NCBI GenBank assembly: GCA_015847255.1
Contig: JADLZK010011205.1
Location: forward strand, 744,001-808,000
DNA from: Hyparrhenia diplandra
Lineage: Eukaryota > Streptophyta > Magnoliopsida > Poales > Poaceae
Direction: 5' to 3'
Length of the DNA: 64,000 nt
Shown here piece after piece: positions 35,452 through 48,108 of this stretch. The stretch's first letter is position 1. The number at the start of each line of letters is the position of its first letter. Position numbers and translations under genes: made by a program. The notes below the pieces were generated by a model that saw nothing but the letters and a program-made list of their open reading frames with translations, had not been told where the DNA came from and did not search any database.

Positions 35452-38400
35452 ATGGTGCAGTGCCTGGACGGGGTGAAGCAGCTTCTGGCCGTCCTGCTCA
35501 AGTGCTGCGACGTCGATCTCAAGCAGCCGCGGGGACTCGAGGACCCCCAGGTCCTCGCCAGGAGACCGTCTGTAAGCGCCCCCAATCCGCTCTGCTTTGT
35601 CGCTGCTTCATTTCGCACGCACGCGCAGCACGGGGATTGAATGAATGAATGAATTGAATTGACTCCCTCCCACGCCTGCTTGGGTGGGTTGCCTGTGTGT
35701 GCGTGCTTGTTGTTCCTGCAGTCAGCGTGAGCGAGGTCGAGGCTTTGTACGAGCTGTTCAAGAAGATTAGCAGCGCCGTCATCGATGATGGGCTGATTAA
35801 CAAGGTCAGCGATGATTGGTGTTTGGTTCACTGCTTCGTTCTCTCTATCTCTTATTAATTAATCTGTATATGTGATATGTGCAAGTGTGGATGGTCATGT
35901 TAGTATGTGTGCGTGTGATGGTCAATGCTTAGATGGCTGTTCTTGTTTTTTGTCACCTCTGCGCAGGAGGAGTTTCAGTTGGCGCTATTCAAAACCAGCA
36001 AGAAGGAGAGCCTGTTCGCGGATCGTGTGAGTTCTTCATTTGTTGCGCATTGTTTATTCATGTGTGCTTCTGTGATACATTGCTATGCTCAATTTCGTTT
36101 CTTGAATTTTGCGAATTGATGATAATCATCAGGATTGCTCAATAGTTAATGTTGCGAGGTAATGAAAGCTATCAGAAACTTACGGGTGCAAGTTCAGCAG
36201 ATAGTTGACTCATGTAGTCTTTCTGATTGCATTGCTTTTTTTTTTTTTTTTTTTTTTTTTTGGAGGGGAGACTATTCGGGGTCCTATTGATATATGCTTT
36301 AGTTACCTGTTTTCTGTAAGAATCTATTGGCTGTGATTGTCTGTGCTACTTGTGCGGGCGCTGTGTCTGTTGCTGCACAAACCAACGCTTCGGTGCTATG
36401 GGCTAGGCTGGCGTGCAGCCACAGCCACAGCCACAGTGCTGAAAATAGCTCTTCCGGTCAGGTTGATTGTTATTTGTGCTTTCCCGCAAATTGTCGCGTG
36501 CTAAATGACCATGGCCATTTGTTGGTCATGTAAGCAGGATAAATCCATAGTCTACATTTGGATTAAGGTCCCTCTGTCGTCGCTCGCATCAATCCTGGTC
36601 CTCACACCTCTTTGTTATTCAGCACCTTTTTTTTAGCCAAAATGACAGTTTCCTAGTTTTGGTTATTATTTGCTTAATCATTGTTATTTAATTTATTCAT
36701 TGTGAATTGTTGTTTCAAATCAACAAACTCTCTGGGTTGGAGATTTCTTATTTCTTAAAAGTTTGCAGTAATTTGAATTCTGATACGCCCTTTTTTCGCC
36801 AAGAGATATTGCCATAGCACCTACTTATGTTGCAACATGAAATGCTTGCTAGTCTCCTTATTAATTCCTCAAATTCGTGTGTGATGCAAATGCACTGAAC
36901 TGTAATGTTGTATATATCTTAATGGAAGTTGAGCGTGTGTATTGCTTATGTGAATAACTTTTTGTATGGCTTGTCTAGATTGGTTTCTGTAGAAATGCTC
37001 TATATCTTATGCCATGCAATGCCTGCACTGCGTTGCATTACACAATGCATTATACATGTACTTCTGTATGATTTCTTTAATTTAGAATGTAGAATGCTCA
37101 TATGTCACGGATACAGTGCTGTTAAGTGTTATATATCTAAATAAACTCTGAATTCTTATTTAGACAAATGAGCTTTTCGATGACTAGTAGTCCGCAACTC
37201 TGCATCAGTTGGAATGCCATACATGTTTTTTTTTGGGGGGGGGGGTTGCCTTTAATAATTCTTGTGTGTTGTGGCTTGTGAGCAATATGGCAGTGGCGGA
37301 TCTAGGATTTCAATCATGGGGAATGGACTAAAAACGATAAAGTTCACCAACATGGAAATGACAAAATTATATCATTAAACGATGATAAAATAGTTCATAT
37401 ATATATATGGAACAAGTTACATGTTTCCAACTTTCCATAATTCTAATACAAGTTTCCAACTAAAGCTTCACACGCCGGTCCGCCATGGCTTGGAAGCGTT
37501 TAATGATATCTTCATTGCTTACACGTCGAAAAAAAATTCACGTTCAATAAATGTGACCAAACAATCATTTAAATATTGATCGCCCATCTTATTCCGAAGC
37601 TTGGTCTTCACATAGTTCATTGCTGAAAATATTCACTCAACACTTGCAGTAGCTACAGGAAGAATGAGGACCATTTTGAGCAATAATAAACAAGTTTAAA
37701 GTGATCATGCTTCTTTGTCTGAACTAGTTTGATAGAGAGCTCATTAAGATTCTTCACTTGTTGAAACCTTGTGTCAAGTACGCATGTCAACAATAAACAT
37801 ATTAAGTTGTGAGGATAGTTGAACCAAATCTGTGCTTGAAAAATCTTGAGGATAAAACTTTGCAAGTTTTATAAGTTTTTCTTTGTCGAAACAAGCAAAT
37901 GAATTAGCTGGATTCAGAGCAGCCATGCAAACAAGGAGTTCTGTATTAACTTCATCAGACCTGGGCTGTTCTTGGGCCTCTAGACATGAGTATTAGCTGT
38001 TGTATGGGCTGTACATCCACCACTAGACATTTGACAATCTATTCCAACCAATTACAGAGTATATAACTATATATACTTGATTTTTTTTCAGAATTTTTGG
38101 GGGGACAGCTGTACCCCCATGCCCCAACTGTAGATCCGCCAATGCAATATGGCACTCTGTGCATATCACTTGATACTTGAAATCTATTTAAATGGGACAC
38201 ATATGATCGAATTATGTATCAATTGAAGCTAGTATGTTTAGAACCATGTTTTGTGTGGGAAGATTAGCTGCACGAAAAATGTGGGTTGCTGATCTTACTT
38301 TTGGTTACTGACATAAAAGTAAATCATGTCCTTAATATTTTTTCGTCCCTTGCAGGTATTTGATTTGTTTGACACAAAGCACAATGGAATTTTAGGATTT

Positions 38401-41400
38401 GAAGAATTTGCTCGTGCTCTCTCTGTATTTCATCCTAATGCTCCCCCTGATGACAAAATTGACTGTGAGCTCCTGCATTTTGTATTTTGATAATTTGGCT
38501 CTCCACTATAAATGTTAAATCTAAGTTCTATTATACATGATTGGCCTAATGGTCAGTTGGTCACAGGAGCCTTACTGTCGTAGTAGCACTGCTTTTTTTC
38601 CCCGCATCAATCCTGGGCCCCACCTCTGTTGTTTATCACCTTTTAGTCAAAATGACAATATCCAACATGAGTGAATTTAAATAGGCTTGGGCTAAAAAAA
38701 TCCTCATCGGCTGTGTTACTGAGTTATAACGTGTAACTGCCTGTGTCACTTGCAGCGGGATGCACATGGCTATAGGCATGTGTCCTGGGTGGCTGGGTGC
38801 TCGGTGGCATGTCTAGGTCAGCTGGGTGTTTCTCGGCCTGTGTGCGAGAAATTTCTTCTTAATACAATGCCGCAGGGGCAGTTTTTCCCCAGCTGGTACC
38901 AGCTTCTCACGAGTTATACCGGTTACAGCAGTGTGCTTGGGGGTCTCCCCTTGCCAGTCTGCGTTCAAATCCTGGTACAGCTTCTTGTTGCAGTGCCCAC
39001 TGTGCTTTTTTTTTCGTCTTTCCCCTGCTGGTCATGGGATAATTCATGACAATAACTTGAAACTTATTTAAAATACCATTCCAAATTTTGGATGTACTTG
39101 GATTCACAAATATGTAGTCTATTCAATATTCGTTTAGTAATATATTTTGAGTTTATGGTAAAGCTGAAGTTTAATACACTTATTTTATGTAGTTCTGCTT
39201 TTCCACTTGTATTTTTTAATACTAAATTCTGAAGGAAAAAAAGCTTGTATCGTTACTGCAGTTTCATTCCGGCTGTATGATCTCAAGCAGCAAGGCTACA
39301 TTGAGAGACAAGAGGTGGGTAGTATTGCTGTCAAAAGTTTTACATGATAGGAGTTAGCTTTTATGTACACTGGCCAACCCAAATATGGTAACATCATTAA
39401 AATCTTATATCATGGGGTAGCAGCAGTAGACTTGGTAATGGCAATTGATTTAATAGCTTGATATAGGTGAACTCTCAGTTGTCTTCGTGACATACTGTAT
39501 TAGATTTTTTCCCCTTAAGGAATGACCAAATGAAAATCATACCTGCTGCGTGTTCAATTTTCAAGACCTGCTTTCTTTTGATTGAATGGTTTCCTTTTTT
39601 TCTGAAGTACTTCTCTTCATAAGAAATGTCGTCTTTGGATTGAATTATGCCTTTTCTTTGTCTAGCCTTAATGGTTTATTGTGTTTGGCTTTCAGGTTAA
39701 GCAGATGGTTGTTGCAACACTTGCCGAGTCAGGGATGAATCTTTCAGATGAAATTGTAGAGAGTATAATTGACAAGGTTTGCTAAAGTTGTGAATTTGCA
39801 TCACACACACGAATGTAGTGATATATCCGATTTATCTGTATTAGTGCTCCTCCAGTGAGCTTTATATGATGTTTCAGACAGCAAGTCTGTCTGACCTGAA
39901 ATGTCGTATGAAGATGACAAGGAGTATGTCTCAGAATGTTTTTTATCTTCCTGTACTCAACAGTTAACTACATAATACTATTTCATATATACATTTCCAA
40001 TAGAGTATTTGTGAGCATTATATTAAACTGAGGGGTTGTGCTGGTAAACATTTATCTTTCTTGTTTATTTGAGTCCAGAATATGATGCAGAAGTAGGCAA
40101 ATGTAATTGGATGTACCATTCCACCATTTTCTGTTACTGTTTCCTTTGAGAAAGTGCATTAGTGCTTATCTCATATTTTTTACAGTCACTTGCATTCAAA
40201 AATCAAGATCACAAGATGTCAATTCCATGAAAGTATCATGTTCCTTTCTGGCTGCATTGCTTCCTGCTGTTGTATGGCTTCATTGGTTACTGTTTGGTGC
40301 ATCCTCTTGCTTGTTGATATCAAATTTCCTCGCTCATTTTGTTTTCTTTTGACATTATAGACACTAGTATAGTGCCCGTGCGTTGCTACGGTTTTATTTA
40401 AGGGATTTACTTAAAAGTAACCGGACAACAAATTTTTTTACATAGTTTTTGTCTCAAGCAATTGTGCTCGGCAGTATGCTATTGGCATAGATCCATCCAG
40501 CAAAGCTCCTTAATTCTTACTAAAAAATTACAGTACGAAGATGACAAATATTCTTTCCAACTAAACAAAAGGCTAGGGCTCACCATATAACTATTGCAGT
40601 TACGTCGCAGTTTTTTTTTTTTGTCAAGTCATCTTTACTTAGCAATAAACATCAGTTGTCATATCTTGTATGTTTTATGCACTGATAAGCTAAGACCTAA
40701 TCAACTTTGTAGAGCCAATATTGACAACCATAGCCTGCTGCAGCCTGCAGCCATCTAATTAAAAAATGACAGATTGTTTCTTTGAAACAAACCTAATAGC
40801 TCATCCCTGCATAGGACATCAACCGCAAGTTAGATACCCCAAACAGCAAACTTAATTTCACAAAAAATAATCTAATACAAGGTGTGTATGGGTTACTCAG
40901 GTAGTACTTGTAACCTGACTCTTGCTGCAAGAAACAAAGCAAAACAGAGATAGTTGTCATGGCTGTGTACATGTTTGCTAACCAAAACAGCTGCAGACCC
41001 TGTAATGTAGGATTAAGTTTGATAATGAAAAAGTGTCTGCTTACATGACATTGGCAAGCTTTCAGATGTAGCCTAATGAAGCCGTTCGTGACAAGGTCCT
41101 GCTTGACGAGTTGTCAATCAGAAGCCAGGCTATCCTGTCAGGTCTTGCACGATGACGACGCTACTTGTTGATGCCCGCCTGTCCGCCCGCATGTGAATAA
41201 CACTGTCCTGGATCATGTGGAGGCTGTGACAAGGGACATCACAACCTGATATATTAGCAAATACGGAGTACATCATGCAAGCATGTCATTCAGATTCAGA
41301 TTACATATGGTTCAGAGTTCAGAAATTATAAATGCATACATGTCATTCAGATTCAGTCAAGTCTCAAGTAACATACATGCAGCCAACAAATTACAAATAC

Positions 41401-44400
41401 CAGGCATTCAGTGATCACAAATCAGTAGAGATTTCAGGTTCAAGTAATAATATTTCAGACCTTAACTAATTTTGCATGCAATGTGATGTCTCCTACATGC
41501 CAATTAAGGTGATGCTCATTTAAACTAACATGGATTTCAAATAAAAATAATTTCTCCAGTATCTTTTTTTACCAGAAATTTCACAGTGACTCTCTCTAGT
41601 GTTTATGCGCCAACGCTAGCTCCAATCTGCTGTGATCCGTCATTCATTTCGTCCATATATCTATTTGATTCCACGCCAGACAAGCATCTGCAGTTCCGCA
41701 CGATCCAGTATGTTGGCCTCTTCTGGTGGCCGTCATCCTCGCCCGCCTATTGGCTGCATAGGAGGGACATTTATCAAAAAGCTACAAATTTCGCATGCAC
41801 AGCAAATAGTATAAAAATAAGTAATATCCCCCCTCCCTCAATGACTATTTATCCAAGAGAGCTTTGCTAACTATCAATGCATACAAATGGACGCCACGTC
41901 CCTTACCTGATTTAGGTAATGTGCTTCAAAAATTGCAGAACACATATCCTTGTACACCACTTTGAACCTGTCAATGCAACAGTATCACCTCAGACATGCA
42001 CTTATCTATATTCTTGTCATGTGTCTAAAGAATCATATACAAATCATAGCATTAGTCCAAGTGCTAATTCAATTTTATAGCTGGCTCTATAATTCAGGAA
42101 AACAAATCTTGTGTGTAAATTAATATTCTGCCAAGAATAGAAGCTCTTGAACAGGTTGCAAAAATCATTTAGGCAAAAAATTTTAGGACTTTAATCTCGT
42201 TCCTGACAAGAAACCATTCAGGCAAAAATCTTAGGACTTATACAAGCAAGTTCCTGAAAAACAAACAAACTACGCTGGTCGTTCCATTCTTTAATCTGTT
42301 CCGCTCTCTTAAAAACTGATCAAACTTTCATTCACCAAACCTGAAGTATTTCAGAAAAAACAACACAAATACAAGCTGATCGATGTGAGGCAAGAGCTAG
42401 GCGTCAGTTAACTGATAAGCATTTTTCTTTATTCCCCTGATTATTATGATATAAAACCTTAAATTCAAAACCTGCGTAGGTGAAAATATACATTTTTCTT
42501 TATTCCCTGCCTATTGCAGTCTCTACTTGACCAGACATATTTTCTATTTGAAGTATATAGTATCCTATCAGAGTTCGAAGAATAATAACAGAAGAACGAA
42601 CCAAGTATATTAATTACGCCGATATTACACCGAAATGCTTACAAGTCATGGCACAACAAATTAATTGAGCCCCCATATATATTTAAACCTCATCCCAAAA
42701 TAGATGCAAAAATGACGGACATATACAGTACACTGCAACTCTATTCATTAAAATTCAAGCAGATATTTTTATTAGCATCCCCAGACTGTTTTACGACTGT
42801 ATCCCACCGCTAATCTGTCACTTGCAGTTGCTCAAATGAAGTAGTTTTTAAAAATCCAATCACGAAGCTTAGCTTTCAGGGAAGGGGAGTATCTAGTACC
42901 TGTTACTTCCATTACGTAGTGGCCGCCGCGACGAGTTCTGCAGAAATGACGACCGTCCGTGCGTGCGTAAGGCCATGACGACCCTGCACCAAAGGCAACC
43001 GATTGCCGCTTCACTCCCCTCCATGTTCACCCTCGTGCGCCCTCGCACAGCGCGCAAGCCACAAGCCCCGCCGCCAGCCCGTGAACCCCTAGCAGCGCTT
43101 CCGGGCGCCACCGCCGGCTGCGCACGCCGAGCCCCGCGGCCGGGCACCGCCTCTGTTGGATTTGCCGCCGTCGGGGAGCGGGCACCCACCATGCACGGCC
43201 ACATCGGGAGGGAGGAAGGGTGGGAGAGGTGGGGCGCGCGCCGCGGTGGTATGGTGCGCCGCCACATCTGAACAGAGGAGGAGTCGCGCGAGACCTCACC
43301 TTATGCAGGAGCGCCTTACCTGGCCGCGCAGGAGCGCCTCCCCGGAGTCGGTGGCCTGGAGGCCGCACACCGCGAGGCCAACGATGGGCGAGACGACGGG
43401 CCGCACGCTGCGTCCCACGGCGGCGTTCTTGGCAGCGGCGGGTGGACGGGCGGCGGTCTCGGCGTCGGGGAGACGGACTGGCGGCGTTGCGCTCCGCGCC
43501 TGAGTGATTGCGGCCAGCCACGCCCCTGGCGCCCTGCCCTCTTTGGGGAGAAATTTTGATATTTAACCCGGTATTCGTAAGCCCTCACAATATAACCTTC
43601 AATTCACAAGCCTTTTGAAATTTAACCCTGAACCTGCGAATTGCTTTGAAATATAGGATTTCAGGGGTTTTCTTCATCGTAGTAATTTCAGTTGCTTTTT
43701 TCTACTGTTGGGTCACCGGATAAGACCAATATGCCCCTCCCTCTACCTAATGACGTATGGGCCCCACTCGGCATCCACTTCCTCTTGACATCTTCAACAA
43801 TCATTTCTCTTGCTTGAAGCAATTGCCGCTGGGACTCTGCAATCTTTGTATATGCAATTCCCGCTGGGACTCTGCAATCCCGTCAAACATCTAGTATGTC
43901 CACAGAGCTTAGTCAGACTGCATCTCCCACGGAACAACATGGTGCCCGTTCGTGCTTCGTGTTGGCAGTGGGGTACTGACCGCCTGCCCCGTGCACTTGC
44001 CAGCGAGCAGGAGCAGCACGTGCTGCAGGCATGGTCGCCGCCGCGCTGGCCACTCGGCCGCCCGTGCTGCAGGTCGGCCCGGCCCCGCGCATGGGCCTGA
44101 GGCGCGCCGTGCTGCCACCCTGTCTAGGCTGAGGCCTCCCTCCCCCTCCCGTGCGTGAGCAGCAACCAGCCATGGCTGCTGTTCACGTGAAAGCACCAAC
44201 GAGATGAAGATGTCAAGAGGAAGGGGATGACGAGTGGGGCCCATACGTCATTGGGTAAAGGGAGGGGCATATTGGTCTTTTCCGGTGACCCAACAGTGAA
44301 AAGAAGCAACTGGAATTACTAAAATGAAGAAAACCTCCTAAATCCTATATTTCAAAACCAATTCGCAGGTTTAGGGTTAAATTTCAAAAGGCTTTGCGAA

Positions 44401-45801
44401 TTTAAGGTTATATTGTGAGGGGCTTGCATAATACCGGGTTAAATATCAAAATTTCTCCTCTTTGGGAGAGGAATTGAGCGGTCATGCCTCATGCGTGGAC
44501 TGGTGGGGAAGAGAAGAAGGGGAGTCGCTAACGCCCTACGCCGGGAGAGGAGGAGTCGCCTGGGGAGAGGAGTCGCGTGTGGGCCGTGTGGGACCGTGGG
44601 ATGTGGAGTCGCGCGCGACTCTACTGGATGGTGGTAGATGAGCGTTGATCCCAGCAATTTTGGCCCTTGGATGTGGGTGAGTGAGAGAAAGAAAGAGGTT
44701 AGAATAGATCTGGATCATTGATTTGAAAAGCCGCTTAACTTTGGGGTACATTTTGGTGGGTGCACTTAGAGTAAGATTAGGAGATAATAATGACCATGGA
44801 GACAGTAGTGGACAGTTTTTGTGGAGCGCTTTAGAAAAGTTTTTTTGGTGCATTATACGTAGTAGAGTAGATTTGAGGAGGCAGACACAAAGCATGACGG
44901 AAGAATTGACAAGGAAGAGTGGCACAATCTAGTCAGTCGGCATCCATCTTTGCTGAAGAACATGACTCTTCAGTACCTGAAGTAAGAAACTTTATTGGCT
45001 GTGCGCATTGCTTGTCAAACTATCATATTTTTACCACTGTCAGAACCTGATGAACAGTGTCAGGTTGGCTGCTTTTTTTGACATCTATGATGAATTTCAC
45101 ACTGTATTGTTGCAACTAAACTTTATGTGTATACTACATATATGATTTTTGTGATGATTTTTTGAAACATTGCAACATGATGTTTTAGCTAACGAGGGCA
45201 CCGCCCCCCCGTGGGTGCCATATGCATTGATTATTACTGCTCTTGAATAGGGTGATAGAAATTTTTATTTTTATTAATTAAAGGAGTTAAGGAGTGATAA
45301 GAAAAGATTTGTGATGCACAATTTTGTGCTCTAAGCGTTCAATATCTTGGAGAGGAAAACAATATAATGTTGTAGTGTAGTGAGGGCATGTAACTGATTG
45401 CAATAAATCGGGACTTCAATATTTCAATCAAATTGCATAGACAACATGACAGGCTTGCTATTGTTGGGGCTTCAGTACATATAAAAACTATGCCTTACTG
45501 TTGAGGAACTTCCAAATTGTTTATGTTTCTATTAGGAAATATGATGAATGAGTTTTGGGAAGGCAAGCCACTGTCTAAGAACTTGGCAGAAAAGCATCAG
45601 GCTAATAGTCTTAAAAATATCTTGAATGAGTCTGTATTCGACTGCTAGAGTTAATATTTGATATACTGTCAGTTCATTGTATAGATCGCTGTTGTCTTTT
45701 TCTTGTTGAGATATCTCACAAGTTTGCATTGCTATAATTGCAGGGACATTACCACTACATTTCCAAGCTTTGTCTTTCACTCTCAAGTTGATGATAACTG
45801 A
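35452..45801 (+). CDS. Calcineurin B-like (CBL) calcium sensor, CBL2/3/6 type
   Basis: CBLs bind calcium through EF-hands and recruit CIPK kinases; the [17 protein letters not shown] start is that of vacuolar-membrane CBL2/3-type proteins. Coding exons: 35452-35571, 35722-35804, 35967-36026, 38356-38464, 39262-39314, 39696-39776, a split exon 7, and 45744-45801. They read [91 protein letters not shown] and [13 protein letters not shown]. Two oddities stand out. One G seems missing near 35562 (family ARETVF reads ARRPS), so exon 2 would run into TGA at 35728. Exon 7 is cut by a Helitron after its first codon (40361-40363); the rest is 44872-44981. An in-frame AG at 44864-44865 at the Helitron edge could replace T with SR. 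All other residues look conserved, so either the lesion is recent or the base call is wrong. Confidence 0.85.
36500..36660. repeat. SINE-like repeat in CBL intron 3
   Basis: The block 'gttggtcatgtaagcagga..cgcatcaatcctggtcctcac..' matches 38540-38660 in intron 4. The 'catcaatcctgg' part looks like a worn pol III B box. No clear target duplication was found. Confidence 0.4.
37291..38144 (-). mobile_element. hAT element relic with transposase C-terminus
   Basis: This 854-bp element in CBL intron 3 has a perfect 8-bp duplication, CAATATGG, at 37283-37290 and 38145-38152. Its ends are CAGTGGCGGATCTA and TAGATCCGCCAATG. On the minus strand it encodes a piece of the hAT dimerisation region: LPVATASVE, one stop, then [19 protein letters not shown] and CLVTFIERE. 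It is therefore an internally deleted, inactive relative of an autonomous element. Just left of it, at about 37226-37246, is a T-run followed by eleven or more G. Confidence 0.9.
38538..39000. repeat. SINE-like repeats in CBL intron 4
   Basis: The first block (38538-38660) repeats the 36500 block ('cgcatcaatcctgggcccc'). A second has 'ctgcgttcaaatcctgg' at about 38959, a good match to a pol III B box, downstream of 'atggctataggcatgtg'. Both are probably SINE pieces; boundaries are uncertain. Confidence 0.4.
42880..43510 (-). other. GC-rich gene-like segment inside the Helitron
   Basis: This 600-bp GC-rich island in an otherwise AT-rich Helitron has open frames on both strands, with codes for Pro/Ala/Arg-rich peptides. 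Helitrons often carry captured exons, and this may be one, but no domain is recognisable and splice sites cannot be fixed. Confidence 0.35.
43548..44457. mobile_element. Mutator-like element with TIRs of about 240 bp
   Basis: A 910-bp element is flanked by a perfect 9-bp duplication, CTCTTTGGG, at 43539-43547 and 44458-44466. Its arms (43548-43795 and about 44214-44457) are inverted copies, starting GAGAAATTTTGATATTTAAC and its complement. The 420-bp core is GC-rich from about 43920 and includes a 37-bp direct duplication ('gcaatt..ccgctgggactctgcaatc') at about 43819-43880. Long TIRs, a 9-bp duplication and a non-transposase core are features of Pack-MULEs; the origin of the core is unknown. 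Confidence 0.9.
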
Positions 45802-46837
45802 AATTCATGGGATTATTTTGACAAGAAACATCAGAAGATATGCTCGTAGGGTTCTGATATGGTTTTCATTTTTCAATATTGGTTTGTTGGATTGACCGAG
45901 GTTGTAGTGCTCTGAAGTATGTTGCACATCCTCGACTTGAGAACTCGAATCTTTTGTCAACCTTGTTTCTTTTCATTTGTATGTCTGGATGCTCTTGGAA
46001 AAGATATGTAGTATATATGTCCAAAGTTTCCTCTTTTGTTCTTTTGGCTGGCCCGGATCCAATTCTTAGAAGCTTGTCTTTTGTACAGGATAGAAACAGC
46101 GGTTTTTCTATTGTGCTTGTACTTTTCTTTTCGAGCGGAAATTTTGTTGGCTGAAGGTGTACTTGTGCGATTCCATTACTTTCCAAAAATATATTTGTGA
46201 TTCCAGTTCATTATTTTTCCAAGCATTTTAGTTTTTGAGTACCATGCTTTGTTATTTCTGAGTTAACAGATATTTTGATGGTGCATAAATGTGCATCCCA
46301 TGGAACAATATCACATTGTAACACGTGAATTCAAGTGTCGCTCCGAAAGTTGTATATGTTGTGGACAACCGAATTCAACCTGCAACCACAGAACCTTGCG
46401 CGGTGAAACACGGCTCTCCTTTAAGCCCAATCCAGACCGAGCGAATAAGAGTAGAATCGAGATGAAGATGGAGGACACAAGTGGAGAGATGGAGGAACTG
46501 AGAGAGAGCGACGGCGGCGTGAGAGAAACACGACGTGGTGTTGCCTGCACTTACCTTCTTTAAAATTTATCTTTTTTTAAAGTTGCTCTAAGATTGTTTG
46601 TTAAAACTAAGAAGGTAAACTTTGGTGTTGCTATTTTCCGTTAAACGCAATGCAGATAGACATCTATAGAGGAGAACCCAATCATTGAATATATCTATAT
46701 TAGGTGGATTCTCCACGCGTTCAGAAAAAAGACAATGGGGTTTTGCTTTATAAAAGATATTGGAGGCATGAGAGAGATATGGATGTTAAAATATATTTAT
46801 TTATGATGCTCTAAGATCATTTTTAAAAGTAACAAGA
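45802..46837. other. CBL 3' flank, no gene seen
   Basis: The CBL 3' untranslated region lies in the first few hundred bases; no strong poly(A) signal can be singled out. The open frames here (for example 46291-46563) lack homology I recognise. Confidence 0.3.
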
Positions 46838-47501
46838 GGCTCGTTTAGTTGGGCAAGCTTTTGCCTTCAACTTCCAAGTTTTTAGATTCTCTCTCCATCA
46901 CATCATATTAAATACACCAAAAGACATATGTTCGAACAGTAAATATAGGTAAAAAAAATAACTAATTACACAATTCTGTTATACATCACGAGACAGAATC
47001 TTTTGAGCATCTCCAACAATGTTGCATATGGGTTTGGCATTTGCATTTTTTACCAAAAAGTCTAGAAAACAATGCTCCAACAGTTTTTACAAATCCCTTT
47101 TGCATTTTAGTGAGTTTGGCAAAATCAAGTCATCCTTTGGCATTTTTGCCAAACTTGGAAGCTTTGGCATTTCTTTGCGGCTGCCTCTTGCATGCCCGAC
47201 GCATGGAGACTTGCGAACAAGATCCCGAGAAACCAACAACCCGCCCCTCCCCGGCCTCACTTTTCCCATATGTCAAACTAAAAAAATAGCAAACTGTTGG
47301 AGGAAGGCTTTTTTTTTTGCTTGGCATTTGAAATGAGAAGTTGGCAAACAAGTCAAATGCCAAATCAAAAAAATACCAAAACTGTTGGAGATGTAGTCAA
47401 TGATTAGATAATGTTTGTCACAAACAAATGAAACGTGCTATGGTGTTCAAATTCTAATTTTCTAACATTTGCTAGAAAAATTTGCCCAACTAAACGAGGC
47501 C
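46838..47501. mobile_element. MITE with GGCTCGTTTAGTTGGGCAA ends, containing another MITE
   Basis: The ends GGCTCGTTTAGTTGGGCAA (46838) and TTTGCCCAACTAAACGAGGCC (to 47501) are inverted copies. Between them lies a second element at 47005-47394, so the outer element was about 275 bp before that insertion. The target duplication is not clear. Confidence 0.65.
47005..47394. mobile_element. MITE with GAGCATCTCCAACA ends (nested)
   Basis: It starts GAGCATCTCCAACAATG and ends CTGTTGGAGATG(TAGTC). The body repeats 'tttggcattt' and 'ggcaaa' words, and has a GC-rich middle ('cccgcccctccccggcc'). This terminal sequence is a common plant MITE type. Confidence 0.65.
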
Positions 47502-47519
47502 AGGCAGACCTCGATGTCC

Positions 47520-48108
47520 TTATTCTTCGTTAAACGCAATGCAGATAATAGTATATTATAAAAACCAAATGCGGGTAGATAATTACCGAATATATAGCTG
47601 TACATAACTGCAAAATTTTATATGATGTCTCTTTATTGAAGACTGGAGAGAGATATAGAGATGAAAATTTATATATTTTTGGAGTTGCTCTTAAACACAA
47701 TGCAAATAGATATCTACAAGGAAATCAGTCATTCGATTGCCTCTTTATTGGAAACAGGAGAGATACTCCATAGAGATGGAAGGTAGACTCTGATGTCGCC
47801 ATTCTTTGTTAGAGCAAGTTTAATAAAGTCGCTGCTCGCCGGCGACTCACACGCCACCTCATGCAAGCCATGTAAAAGTAGTGGAGGGCCCTACATCTAA
47901 TTAATACGGTTCCTAGCCAATCAGCCAATCCCTAGCTGCATAAAGCCAAGATGCCGCTTCTCAGCCGGCGACTGTGAATCGGCAAGCACCGTTTTCTCCT
48001 ATTTTCTCTCCCATCCACGTAGAAATAGCCCGACGTGGATTCCGTAGTCGCCCGCTGACTCACCTCCATTATACTTGCTCTTAATCGCAATGCGTATAAT
48101 AGTATATA
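47520..48108. repeat. Locally repeated units around 'aacgcaatgcagata'
   Basis: The motif 'ttaaacgcaatgcagat' or variants occurs at about 46643, 47530, 47693 and 48082, each followed by 'ata.tata' and related text. The unit at 47530 continues into 'ttataaaaaccaaatgcgggtagataattaccg'; the unit at 48082 is cut by a Helitron, and its continuation appears after 49204. Confidence 0.55.

Larger units (their letters stand above)
40364..44871 (-). mobile_element. Helitron, 4508 bp, inserted in CBL exon 7
   Basis: On the minus strand the element starts TCTACTCTACTACG (from 44871) and ends with a hairpin (CCGTAGC..GCACGG) followed by GGGCACTATACTAG (40364). It lies between host A (40363) and host T (44872) with no duplication, as Helitrons do. 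Removing it rejoins ACA to TTTGAGGAGGCAGAC and restores the conserved CBL exon start TFEEAD behind the acceptor 'gacattatag'. No Rep/helicase ORF was seen, so it is non-autonomous. It contains a nested Mutator-like element and a GC-rich, gene-like stretch at about 42880-43510. Confidence 0.9.

Noticed and set aside
44866..44981. Simple intron 6 of about 5.1 kb with a normal acceptor at 44865
   Set aside because: The acceptor context is poor and the family exon start (ACA) is found at 40361, so the gap is an insertion, not an original intron.
45866..46186. 106-codon minus-strand frame after CBL
   Set aside because: No domain, no splice context and no repeat of it elsewhere; likely chance.
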